Assembly (NCBI GenBank): GCA_025677815.1
Contig: JAIXMP010000054.1
Coordinates: forward strand, 123,634 to 187,633
Length of the DNA: 64,000 bases
DNA from: Phascolomyces articulosus
Lineage: Eukaryota > Mucoromycota > Mucoromycetes > Mucorales > Lichtheimiaceae
Reading direction: 5' to 3'
Both the position numbers and the translations under genes were made by a program. A model generated the notes under the pieces. It saw only the letters and a program-made list of their open reading frames with translations. It did not search any database and was not told where the DNA came from. Positions 48,817 through 59,895 of this stretch are shown here, in pieces (positions within the stretch are counted from its first letter, which is position 1; every line of letters starts with the position of its first letter).

Positions 48817-51516
48817 GATTATAATTAAATAGGATTGCTTATTTTAAAAGATGATACGTTTCTTTGAATATAAATTTTATAAGAAGAAAAAAAACCACAA
48901 ATGTGAAAGTGAAAGAAAGAGAAACGGAAGAAAAAAAAAGCAAACAGAGTTATGCTTTATTGTTGTTATTGATTTCAACAAAGATTCTGGGTCCTGATAG
49001 CAACACTTTTTTTTTAATGCCCAATCATGTCATTTAAGTTACTTTCTTTTCTCTTTGTGCTTTTTTTTTAACACACGCTAAGGATTTCTCGGCACCAGCG
49101 ATCCATCTGTACTTTTTTCTTTGGTGGCCATGTACAACGGTGCTATCGATCGACAGGAAACAGGAAACGAATCAATAAAATGGTATTTTATTCTATTCTA
49201 TACCATTATCATACTATATTTTCTTCCCAGCATCCAATCAATACCGTTATTAATGGCCAAAGCGTTAAACCTTATTTATTTATCCAGAAAAAACAAAAAA
49301 GATCAATAAATTTGGTTCGATACCTATCATGTAAAATAAAAAGACCTTACTATTCCAGCATTTCCTTATACTTATTGAATTTTTATCCATTGATGAATCA
49401 TTTCATATATATTATTTATAAACACGGTTGCAATGAAATTGATTATTACCCATGTTTTATGTACACCCAAAACTGGGTTTTTTTTCACACTAATATAATA
49501 CTTTTAGCCACGAGAAAAAAAAATATTTTAATGGAGACACAAGCAGAATGTTGCACAAATCATTCAAATAAAGTAATCAGCGTGGGGACATCGACAGGCT
49601 GTGGCCCTTTCCGGTTCGGAAATTCAAAACAATCAAACAACATGTGCATACACAATATTTTTACCAGATAATGTTAGTAAGATCGGGGTACCTGTTTTAT
49701 TCTTGTATTTATTGTCGTGCATATATAACCATTTTACATAATCATGTGATTTTATTATACCACTGAAAGAAAATTAGCATAGATTATTTACTACTTTATG
49801 TTTCGTGACAAATATTGTTGTTCTATTACTATCACCTTAGGGAAAAAAAATCCAGGATTTATTAAGTTATGCAATTATGTACTTTTGCATGATTTTCAAT
49901 AAAAAAAAAAACTGAGTAATTAAACACTTTCACAATTATTCATAGTTTCTAATTATTTTTTACATGCTTCATTGAGTATTTTGAATATTTTTTTCCTAAG
50001 GTGTAGATGAGATGTGTCAATATTTTTATTAACCCATGATACCATATATGCTGCGAAGTATGAATTCTTGCTACTCTTTTTTTTCACCATTGATTTTTCC
50101 TTTTTTAATGTCTCTACGATGCGTTCCTGTACCAAAACCACTTTTCAAAATAATATTACAATTAATAAAATTTATTATAAAATTGAAGAAGAATAAAATG
50201 TATTCTATTGAAGCATTAAAGTGTTAACATTTCACTTCAAAATAATTTCGCAGGATATTCCCACTTTTGAAATATTTCCTATTCATCTCAGAGATTTGAT
50301 TATCAAGGTAAGAGTCTGATGATCAAAATATTATAGGTAGTATCTAGTATTCTATTTTTACTTTACTGGCATTCAATTTTATTTCTATGATTTGATATTA
50401 TACATTGGTTAGCACTATGTTAATTAAGTTATTGGAACTTGTTTCAATGATTCATTGCTTTATGTACACAGAAGTTTAGCATATTTGTATATGCTAACAT
50501 TTATTCAGATTATGCATTATCATGATATATTATTATTATTATTATTTTACTAGCGAGACATACTATTATATTAAATGAATATTTTTGAAGTTACTTGAAC
50601 TAGCACTTGGTTTGGCTCCAAAAAAAAAAAAAATTATGGATCAAGCTTTTTTTTAAATGCTAACAACAATAACTAAACCCAATTTATCATATATTGGTAT
50701 TCAACAGACATTGAAGGAGAAACAACTTTATATTTAATTCAATGAAAACACTATTCGAAAGAGTAGTAATAATTGCCACATAGTTCTGTTATGGCAGACT
50801 GTATAGAATATAGCAATTAATCTGAATTGCCAAAGAAAGGAATATACTGGGCTGTTACATTACCACAAAGATCAGACCTACTAACGCTAAAATTCACAAA
50901 ATTATAGTAAATTGTTAAAAGCTTTAGCTTATAAAAACCAAGGAAAACAGTGAACTCTATTCAACATTTTTGTGTTCTATGCAGAATAGACACTATTATA
51001 ATAAACAATAAGGCATTTGAAACAAAATTTATTCTTGTTGAGATAAAAATCAAGAATCAAATCATTTATTCTATTCTATATGTGTACTTCTTATCTAATG
51101 GCTTATATATGGTATGCATAATTAAGAATGTACTTTAAAGAAGAATTTAGTTTTGGCTATATAGTAATCCTCCTATCATGCATAAAGTATTATTTCAAAA
51201 ATATTATTAAAGGAGGGTAGATATATTCTTATTTTTGTTAAGTGTATATTCCCAGTTGTTGTACAACATTATACTTCTGATTCACTTATGTTATTAATTG
51301 AAATACTATAATTATTATGCTATTGTTACTAATAATTATTGAGCATCCATTCGTTTGATATTGTTGTTGCATTCTTCTTTTAAATCATTATGAATATACA
51401 GAACATACATTAGGGGTCTTCAGCAGTTTCTATAAATCTATTTCTAAAAGTTTTCCAATTAAGTTCTTTTCATTTTAGTAATTCTTACTGGAGTAAAATT
51501 TATATTTATTATTGTG
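48817..51516. other. Gene-poor AT-rich interval
   Basis: No intact gene. A 163-codon frame at 49180-49671 lacks coding character. An exon-like island at 50255-50308 is listed separately. ATT and TA-rich simple repeats are common. Confidence 0.5.
50255..50308 (+). pseudogene. Isolated exon-like segment
   Basis: A 54-bp phase-0 frame (DIPTFEIFPIHLRDLIIK) lies between a TTCGCAG acceptor and a GTAAGAG donor. No neighbouring exon could be joined. It may be debris of a decayed gene. Confidence 0.2.
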
Positions 51517-51850
51517 GAAGACTGGATTGACCTGCACCTGTAGGCATATGGTCGCTTCCTTGTGGTACTCTGTGGTGAAGATTATGTATGAGCAAAAGAA
51601 TATATGGATCAGCTGAAAAACCCCCCTTTAGGAGGAAAAGCTAAGCTAGTGTGGATAATATGGTTGTGATACAATTTTATAAGAAAAAGAAGGAAAATTT
51701 ATGAATGGGGGGTGGAGTAGAGAAGGAAACTAATTAATTGTTTTCTTGAGTTGATTGGGTTGTGGGTTGGGATAGTAGTAGTAGTTTTTCTGGTTCTGGT
51801 TCATCTTCATTGTAGTCATCTTCAGAATGACTAAGATGGTCGATTTCCCT
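51517..51850 (-). pseudogene. 3'-terminal exon remnants of an unidentified gene
   Basis: On the minus strand an acceptor (CACTTAG) at about 51850 opens a frame, EIDHLSHSEDDYNEDEPEPE, that ends at a TAA near 51737. Further down, a TTTTTCAG acceptor opens a second frame (DPYILLLIHNLHHRVPQGSD...) ending at a TAA near 51517. Both look like C-terminal exons, but no upstream exons are recognisable because an LTR fragment begins at 51941. They may be what is left of a gene or transposon cut by that insertion. Confidence 0.3.
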
Positions 51851-51940
51851 AAGTGCATGAATTAGAATAAACCAGCAGTTTATCTATTTTCTTTCCAAGT
51901 GATAAGCTAATTTCTGAGTGTGGGAGATGATTTATAACGT

Positions 51941-52340
51941 TGTTGCCTTGATATTTGGTTGGTAGTAGTTTTGTGGTGATGAAAGTGAGAACACTATATA
52001 TGTTGCTTATAAGATAGATAATAATTTAGAATATGATAATTAAGTATAAACACCAAAATGTATTAATCCGTTATATTTAATGATATTGAGTAATAGGGCT
52101 TTTGGTGAGCAACACGATGTTACTAATAGGATTTGCTTCTTATAATTACAATTCTTATAGCAACTAAGATTTTTATATATCAGTTCGTGATATTTAGTAA
52201 ACACCAGTAATATTAATGTATATTATACCAATTAAAGCAGTAGATATCAATACTAATGTTTTAAGTAAGTATCTGTTTATATGTGATTATACAGCTATAT
52301 TAATATGGATTCTTTAGGCTACAATAAAATATATAAGATA
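51941..52340. mobile_element. Truncated copy of the 1187-2259 LTR
   Basis: About 400 bp match 1187-1583 in the same orientation. Both copies begin TGTTGCC and both are preceded by ACGT. Similarity stops abruptly at about 52340. Most differences are transitions. Confidence 0.75.
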
Positions 52341-52399
52341 TATAAGATATAATAGAGATGTAGTCAAGCATCGTGCGCGGCAAACTACCTTTTCTTTTA

Positions 52400-52632
52400 T
52401 ACTTTTCAAAAAACATTTTCTTCTATAATTAATTACATTCCACATTGTCACACACAAATAAAGACACAACCAACACAGAAAACGTGATAGCACAAAATAA
52501 ATCAAGTGTAATAATTACTCCCTCAGATAGTCAACAGATTACTAAGAGACGTCCTACAGATACTCCATTGTATACAACCAAATCACCAGCTAGTAAAAGA
52601 GCAAACACCAAAACCATACCAACCAAACCGCT
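52400..52632 (+). pseudogene. 5' fragment of an unidentified open frame, broken by an LTR
   Basis: A Thr/Ser/Lys-rich frame (SHTNKDTTNTENVIAQNKSS...) starts at about 52445 with TTG where an ATG would be expected, and runs into the LTR at 52633. A pyrimidine-rich leader precedes it. It resembles the N-terminus of a transposon protein, but no family can be named. Confidence 0.3.
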
Positions 52633-53067
52633 TATTGTATCCAACATACAATGGCTTCACAATAAATAATAATTCTTCATTATTATTATTATTATTACTG
52701 TCATTCACCCTATATCTCACTTGTGCAGTGATTCTATTTGGATAATTACTTATGTTACACACAGTATTGCACCATCCTCTTTCACATATTGTTAATTATG
52801 CTGGATCACGCAATCCTTCTAACGATATCATTTATGGTCTACTTAAATATACTGTCCTCATAACACGCAATCCAAATGATGCAATCCATATTCTAATATT
52901 ACACCATAATGTGCAAGTTGTGATAGTCCATCCATGATGAGCACTTTCTTATAAATAGAGAGATTATTTTTTATCTTAATAAACTTCAGTTCATGATTTT
53001 CGGGTCTCGTTGACTTATCTCGTCTCCTTTTATTCTTTTTATTGATTGATTTCTCTCTGATACAACA
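52633..53067 (+). mobile_element. 435-bp LTR, inverted copy of 60896-61330
   Basis: Begins TATTGTATCC and ends GATACAACA. It aligns without gaps over its whole 435 bp to the reverse complement of 60896-61330, with 18 mismatches. Its flanks (CCGCT and AGTAA) do not match, so the target duplication was lost or the copy arose by recombination. Confidence 0.85.
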
Positions 53068-55242
53068 AGTAATCCACACATATCTGATCATTTATACCCA
53101 ATAGTTATTAAAGATATCCATGAAATATGATATATATAATAAAAAAAGCTATTTCCAAGTCAAATATTTATTAAAAATGTTGCTTTACATTGTTCATACT
53201 CTACATATATATTAAATACATTATAAATAACTCCTAATACCTACTAATTAATCAATGAGAAAAATCCCTACCATAATAAATACATTACTGTGTCACCTTA
53301 TGGAAAAAAAGTATAACAAACTATTGTGCAAGTAGTTGCATATGAAGGGAATACTTTTGTTGCAAAAGAAAAATATTCAGTCATATGTTATGTGTAATAA
53401 AACAGTCCAATGTGTCATATTCTACATAATAAAATAACTCCATGATAAAACATATATCATATAAGGGCTCAGCCCAAAGAACATGTCCAAATAAGGAAAC
53501 CCAAATCCTTCAATTTTAAAAAGGAAATTAAGTCAAATCGCATAACGATGTACTACACAAAAAAATCTAAAAGAAAGGATCAAAGGGTGTACCATATTCT
53601 TGCACTCGATCCTATAGATTCCTTATTACTATCATTCTCATAAAAGAAATAATTATACAAGAAGGACCCGAATCCATTATACATAATACATAATAATCCA
53701 CTAAGCCCTCATCCATCATAGAATAGAAAAAGTATAAATAAGCCATTGTGAAAGTAATTGTAAAAACCCTTTAATCAACTTTTTATTTCCATTTGGAACT
53801 CGCATAATAAACCTTTAAGAAAAGTCTCAAAGGATTCATACCGTCCATTTTCTATTTTCTGATATAAAAACCTACCAAATTCCACATAATGGACTTCGTT
53901 AAAAAGAATCGGTAGCTGTATTGAGTGTGTCGACAGAAGATTATCATCATTGTATTATGAACGTGTATTAAAAGAGTATTAGTGTTGATCGTTAAAGAGG
54001 ATTGTTAGTGTATCATAAAATAGTAATACCATAATAGTAGGACCGTGAAAACAGATTCCTAATAAAGCGTTTCCAATATTAAAAAAAAAAGCTGCGTTCA
54101 CTATATTCTAAAGAAAACGATCGGTGTTATGCCCTTGAAAAGTATATCCAAAAGAATAATAGGCAGGCTCCATTAAGTTATCATATTTGTTTATTGTTTC
54201 TCATTTGTGTGATTACAAAAATCGAATTTCCAAAATGAAAAATGTGGCCGTGCTCAGCAAAGGTTGTGGTGTTGCAAAGAGGGACAGATTGCCAAAATAA
54301 GAACGGTTTCTTTGAGTGAAAAAAAAATATCCCTAAGTTGACGATCAGAAAGTTGATATGAATGACATTCTAATTAGCTTGCCTTTGTTATTGTTATTGT
54401 CGATCAAAGTGTCTTAAAGGTGCCAAAATAAACCAATAATATTAATACAGTCAGAAGGTCAATATGAATGTGTTGTAAAATACATCTCGTGCTGGCTTTC
54501 TGGCTGTTTTGCTAATTAGGACGATCAAAAGTTATTTATCTGTTTTTGTTGAATAATCATAAAGATGTTGAAATTCTCTTATAAAAAAACTTTTCAACTG
54601 TAAATAATGTCATTACTGTGCTGTAAAATAGGTGTTTTTCGAAAATAATGTAACAATTGTATTGATTGAAAAGTAAACGATTATTTTTGTTGCATCTTGT
54701 TGATTGTGTTTATTCCCAAAAAGAAAAAAAGATCCGTGTTGAATCTGTTTATGAATCGAGTCTCGCAAAAAAGTTTTCGATACAAAGAAAGTATCCCTAT
54801 AGGAAAGAACATAAAAGGGTACATTGCTATATCATAAAAGACAGAGTTTCCAAAATAAAAAAGTAGCCAATTGTTTGAATGGGTTGTGAAAGAGTGGAGA
54901 ATGTGTAAAAAAAATGATTTTTTGAAAAAAAAAGGAACTACTTTTGAATTCTCCACCAACTTGCCAATTTAAGGCCAATATCCTCTTAACTATCCTGTTA
55001 AGGTTATCAATAGGCCTTTTTTTTTTAAAAAAAAAAACATCATCCCTTTGGTTGACAATAAGCTTAGGCAATAATTCAAGAGTTTATTGTTATTGTTATC
55101 ATCAATAGAATATATATCAAAAAGTATATATATAGGCTTTATTTTTTTTCTAAATTATTTATTAATTATCTTTTTTTTAACATACCTTTTATTCTTACCA
55201 CTGCCATTACTTTTTTTTTTGCGTCAATTACATTTTATAACA
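53068..55242. other. Gene-poor interval upstream of the hAT transposase
   Basis: No supported gene. There are diverged internal repeats, for example around 53306-53345 and 53727-53765 (AAAAAGTATAA, ATTGTG, AAGTA). The 5' terminal inverted repeat of the hAT element should lie here but was not identified. Confidence 0.4.
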
Positions 55243-57765
55243 ATGCCTTTCCAACACAGTTCCTCATCCAGAAATCCCCTTGGCTCTCTTCATAACGATG
55301 ATGTGGTAATGATGAATATATATTCTATTCTATATCCTATATGTTTTCTGGCATATCATACAAACCTATCTATTAAAATAGATTTTATGCTTATAATTAC
55401 CTTCTTCTTTTCTTTTTTAACAGACAATGCCTTCTCCTATCCAACGTCAACTTTCAGCGACGTCTACTGACCTTACTGATACTGAAGTTGAATCCATTGC
55501 TGATTCCAGTGCTGAACCCATTGCTAATTCCCAGGAAACACGACCTAAAAGAAAAGAAAAAAGCTAGGTTTTCCAACATGGATATGGTGATTGCATTCAG
55601 GACAGCCATAGTGTAGACAAAATCAAGTGCATGTATTGTAAATGTGGTGATCTTCTTTCGACAGCTAGTAGATCAACTACTGCTATGATCAAGCATTTAA
55701 AAAGGCAACATGGTATCACTGCTGCAAAAGGTCCCCATACTGGTAAGAAACAAGCTGGTAGTCCAATTCATTCCTTTCTCATAGAAAAGCGTGCTCGTGT
55801 CTTTTTAACTGACCAATTTATCAACACGTTTATTAAGTTCATTGTCAAAGGTAAATTACCATTCACTATAGCAGATAATGTCGAATTACAAGAACTATTA
55901 AACATTGCGCAATCAGCACCTGCAATGGAAGAGGTGCAGCTTCCTAGTACAGAGACAGTTACAAGAATGGTATTTATTGGCTTCTCCCCCCTTTTTTTAT
56001 ATTTGAATAATCAGAAATACTAAGAATATTAATTTTTTTTTATCTTTTATGCATAGACCAAAGAAGTTTTTGAATCTCATAAGAAGCAGCTGCTTTACTT
56101 ATTAAAGGATGTCCTAATGATTTCTTGTACACTTGACAGTTGGACCAGCCTATATAATGATGCCTTCCTTGCTATCACTTGTCATTGGATCTGCATCACT
56201 ACTTGGTCAATGAAAGAAGTTATTATAGGCTATGAGCCATTGAACGGCCCCCACTCATCAGAAAACTTGGCAAAAGCATTCTTAGGTATTATCAAGGAAT
56301 TTGGTCTTAGTTCCAAGCTTTTTACAATTACCACTGATAATGCATCTAATATGACAAAAATGGCTCATATTATCGAGCAATATTGCATGGAAAAAGGATG
56401 GTAAGTTGAATTTATAGAAATATATTTTATATTAGAATTATGAACATATGAACTGAAGCGCTAATATGAATAAACATACCCTGTTTTTAGGCCATTCCGT
56501 GCAAAACAGCATCATACCCTATGCCTTAGGCATATCCTTAACTTGGCTGTCCAAGATATCATGCGGTGGGGTACTGAAGCTCCAGATACTGAAAATGAAG
56601 AAACTAGAAATGATGTTGCAGATAAAAGTGCTAGTATTGCTTCGCTTGAAACCAATATTGATGATCTAGACCACAAGCTTATAAGTTCCATTAATAAGTT
56701 GCGAAAAGGGATCACTAAAATAAGGTATGTTACTTCCTTTTTGTTTAACAATAAAAAAAAAGAAAAGAAAAGAAAAAGTGCCCATTTGATAAAAAAAAAA
56801 AGCAATAAAATAACCATCCCAATTTTCAATATATAAACAGATCCTCGCCTTAACAAACAGAGAGGTTTATGCATCACCAAATGCTAGAATTGGGTTCTGA
56901 CTTGAAGCTTCTACTTGATGTACCAACAAGATGGAATTCTATATATGCAATGTTGGTATGCGCAACTATATTGAAGGCACCATATAATACCATGTGTGCA
57001 TCTATTTGGGAGTTACAGTCATTCCAGTTGGATGATAATGAGTGGACATATATTGAGCAAATCAAGAGCTTACTCATCAAGTTCTAGGAAGCAACAGTCA
57101 TGCTTTCAGCAAGCAAAGGCTATACAACGATTAACTAGGCAGTTATATATTACAATTTGGTTATGGATTCCTTAGAAGATGATGTGATTGATGGTTATCC
57201 TCCAGAATTACAAATTGCAGCCAGGCGTGGGTTGGCAAAGCTCAAAAAATACTACTGCAAGGTAGACAACATGCATATTTATGCTGTTGCAATGGCGATG
57301 GACCCCCATTTGAAGTACACCTGGTGGGCAAGAAGTAATTGGGAGCATTATTACTAAATGGAAAGCCAAAGGATGGTATAAGAAACTTGGGAAGCATTTC
57401 CTAGATTGACATCTGAAATAGTGCAGACTGATGAGGATTACTAACAGCTACTCAATGTTTATCAGGCTATACCTCAGGGCAATGAACTGGAGGCTTATAT
57501 TGCTGAAAATGTAAGAACACTGGTACCAAGACTACCTAGTGTAAAACCAGCAGAACTTTTGTATTGGGAAGCTCAATCACAGTGGCCAAACTTATCATGA
57601 ATAGCAGCCCAATATTTGGCAATACCAGTCACATCTACTCCCTCTGAACGCGCATTTTTGCAGACCTGCCTCCTATTACCACATACATGCAACTGATTAA
57701 AGCCAGAGACTATCCAAAGGCTTATGCTTTTGGATTCTTGGTGCTTAATGGGCTTTGATGCATAA
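55243..57765 (+). pseudogene. hAT-family transposase with nine internal stops and no frameshift
   Basis: Reading follows exons 55243-55305, 55424-55969, 56057-56400, 56491-56724 and 56841-57765, with correct splice sites and phases. Domains in order: a BED-type zinc finger (CMYC...HLKRQH), the hAT N-terminal region (LPFTIADNVELQELL), the catalytic core with TLDSWTS and TTDNASNM, PTRWNSIYAML, and the C-terminal dimerisation region with STPSERAFL. Stops lie at 55565, 56851, 57085, 57136, 57355, 57379, 57442, 57598 and 57694. Each can come from a Gln, Arg or Trp codon by one C-to-T change on one strand. The frame ends at a normal position (57763-57765). The element is therefore a dead copy inactivated by point mutation only. 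Confidence 0.9.
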
Positions 57766-57877
57766 TTTCTTTCTTTTTTTTTTTTACCTCTCTTTTTATT
57801 ATTATTCTTATCTTTTTTTATATCTTTTTTTATTATTATTTTATATTTTTTTATATTACTTTTATTTATACCACATA

Positions 57878-59494
57878 CAGTGACTCAAAGAAGTGTCCAG
57901 ATAATCTTATTTTTTATGTTTTTTTATATTACTTATGATAAAATTAAGCAATTAAAACAAAAAATATATCATTAGAAAGCTAAAAACATGCTCAATCTAA
58001 TTATGGTAACTTAAATCTTATTGGATGAATATTCAGGCCCCGAAACAAGTTTATATAAAATATCAATATTTACTAAACATTTATACTTATATTTAATGTC
58101 TATTTATATTACTCTTTAAGTATATAGCACAACAGTAAGAGCTTGGATACTATAAACCGCCAATATGCGTTCAAATCATGGTATTAACACTAAAATTTAA
58201 TTAGAAAAATATTTTGCAATTTACTAATGAAGCCAATCTCTCAAGGAACTCTTAATAATCTGCTCAGTATGCTAGATCGGCATCAATCAATTCGAACAAT
58301 TACTAAAAAACTTGGTATTGGCAAGTCTACAGTCCAAGAAAAGTATAAACTTTATCGACCAAACCTCCTTATTAAGAAAAATGGCTGCCAAAGAAGATTG
58401 AAACAAGTACCAGTACTTACCTTTCAAAATTGGTTACAAAAGGTGAACTCCCTACAGTAGTAGATGTACATAAATATTTAAGAAATGCTTTTAATATAAA
58501 GTGCAGTACCCAAATAATATGAAATGCTCTTAAAAGAGCTGGTCTTAAGTCTGCTGTAAAGGTAAAGAAGCCTTGGTTACAGCCACATCATATTAAAGCA
58601 AGACTACAATTTGCAAAGAAGTATAAAAATTGGGGAATTAAAGAATAGAAGAAGGTTATTTGGTCTGATGAAGTTAAAGTTAACTGAATGGGATCTGATG
58701 GATGACAGTGGTGCTGGAAAAAGCCTAGTTCCAAGCTTCAAGAGCCTTATATTCAAAAAACTATTAAGCATGGAGGCGGCTCAGTAATGCTATAGGGATG
58801 TATGCTATATGAAGGTGTTGGCTTTATCTGTAAGATTGATGGTGGACTTGATGCACAGCTCTATACAGAAATTCTACAAGATGAACTTCAAGAGTTAGTA
58901 AAATACTATAATTCAAGCTTATAAGATCATATATTTCAACATGATAATAATCCAAAACATACAGTAAAATTAACAAAAAAATGGTTACAAGAGCATAATG
59001 TAAAGGTTCTAGATTGGCCAGCCCAATCTCCTGATCTAAATCCTATTGAACATTTATGGATGCATTTAAAAAGGAACCTTTAAAAATATAAAAAACCACC
59101 AAAATCTAACAAGGAATTATAGGATTGAATCCAAGAAGAATGGAATAAGAATATTAATAAAGAAGTGTGTAAAAACTTAATAGAAAGTATGCCAAGAAGG
59201 ATAGAAGCAGTATTAAAGGCAAAGGGGGGTTATACAAAGTATTAGGTAGAAGATAAATAGAATAAATTATATTTTTTTTATTTTATAAATTGATAAAATT
59301 TTGGTATTTACAATTCTTTTGATTTGTACTACATATATTTTAAAATATAAACCATTTTAATCACCGATTCTGAAAAAGGAAATTTTCAGCTTTCATATAA
59401 GCCTAATTTTATTATATTTCACTTAGTAGAATATTTATTGATTATATTTTAAAGTAAAAAGTATAAAACATCTGGACACTTTTTTGAGTCACTA
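57878..59494 (+). mobile_element. Tc1/mariner element inserted downstream of the hAT transposase
   Basis: A 1,617-bp element flanked by TA (57876-57877 and 59495-59496). Inverted ends of about 28 bp: AGTGACTCAAAGAAGTGTCC on the left, and AGTGACTCAAAAAAGTGTCC as the reverse of the right. It contains a decayed transposase (separate entry) and a tRNA-like stretch at about 58125-58190. It sits between the hAT stop codon and the likely hAT 3' end, so it inserted into the hAT element. Confidence 0.9.
58227..59245 (+). pseudogene. Tc1 transposase (DD34E), decayed
   Basis: The N-terminal helix-turn-helix frame starts at 58227 (RTITKKLGIGKSTVQEKYKL). One frameshift near 58425-58430 moves the reading into a second frame that continues to the natural stop at 59243-59245. 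Catalytic blocks are visible: [19 protein letters not shown] and [16 protein letters not shown]. The second Asp and the Glu are separated by 34 residues. Internal stops lie at 58520, 58646, 58685, 58703, 58793, 58922, 59081, 59120 and 59126. They fall at positions where relatives have Arg, Gln or Trp. The copy cannot make active transposase. Confidence 0.9.
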
Positions 59495-59729
59495 TATTAT
59501 TTCTATATTATTATCTCTTTTTTTTCACTTACCCATATTTTACTCTTTTTTCAGTAATTACTATTATATTCAATAAACATATCTATTTGATTATTTCGAA
59601 GCATACACATTTTTTTTTGTATCAACAACAGATCATTACTTTCTAGATTTACTTTTTATTTATGGAATCATAGTCTTTGATTCATAATGTTACCATTACA
59701 TCACTTCTCTAAATTACTTGGTCGGTTCT

Positions 59730-59812
59730 ATGGTTCTCTTATGTAGAACTGATTCTGGTATGGTTCAGTTCCAGTTCAGTTCCAGTTCTTCGGTTCTTAT
59801 GGGGAACCCTAC
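59730..59812. repeat. Probable 3' terminus of the hAT element
   Basis: Repeats of GGTTC, CAGTTC and CCAGTTC end in GGTTCTTATGGGGAACCCTA. Short subterminal GGTTC/CAGTTC repeats ending in a GGGAACCCTA-like terminus are common at hAT ends. The matching left end was not found. Confidence 0.4.
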
Positions 59813-59895
59813 TATTTCTTGCAATTGCTACTATTATTGTTGTATGATTTGTTGTAATAACTACAGCATCATCATGATGGTCTGTTGTTCTATAC

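Noticed and set aside
49180..49671. 163-codon frame
   Set aside because: Amino-acid composition reflects AT-rich DNA (Ile, Tyr, Phe, Asn). No domain, signal peptide or splice context was seen, and it overlaps another frame.
55565..59128. Alternative genetic code (stop codons read as Gln, Arg or Trp)
   Set aside because: Host genes such as eL43, the Rab and the myosin end normally at TAA or TGA and have no internal stops. In-frame stops are confined to transposons and use all three stop codons.
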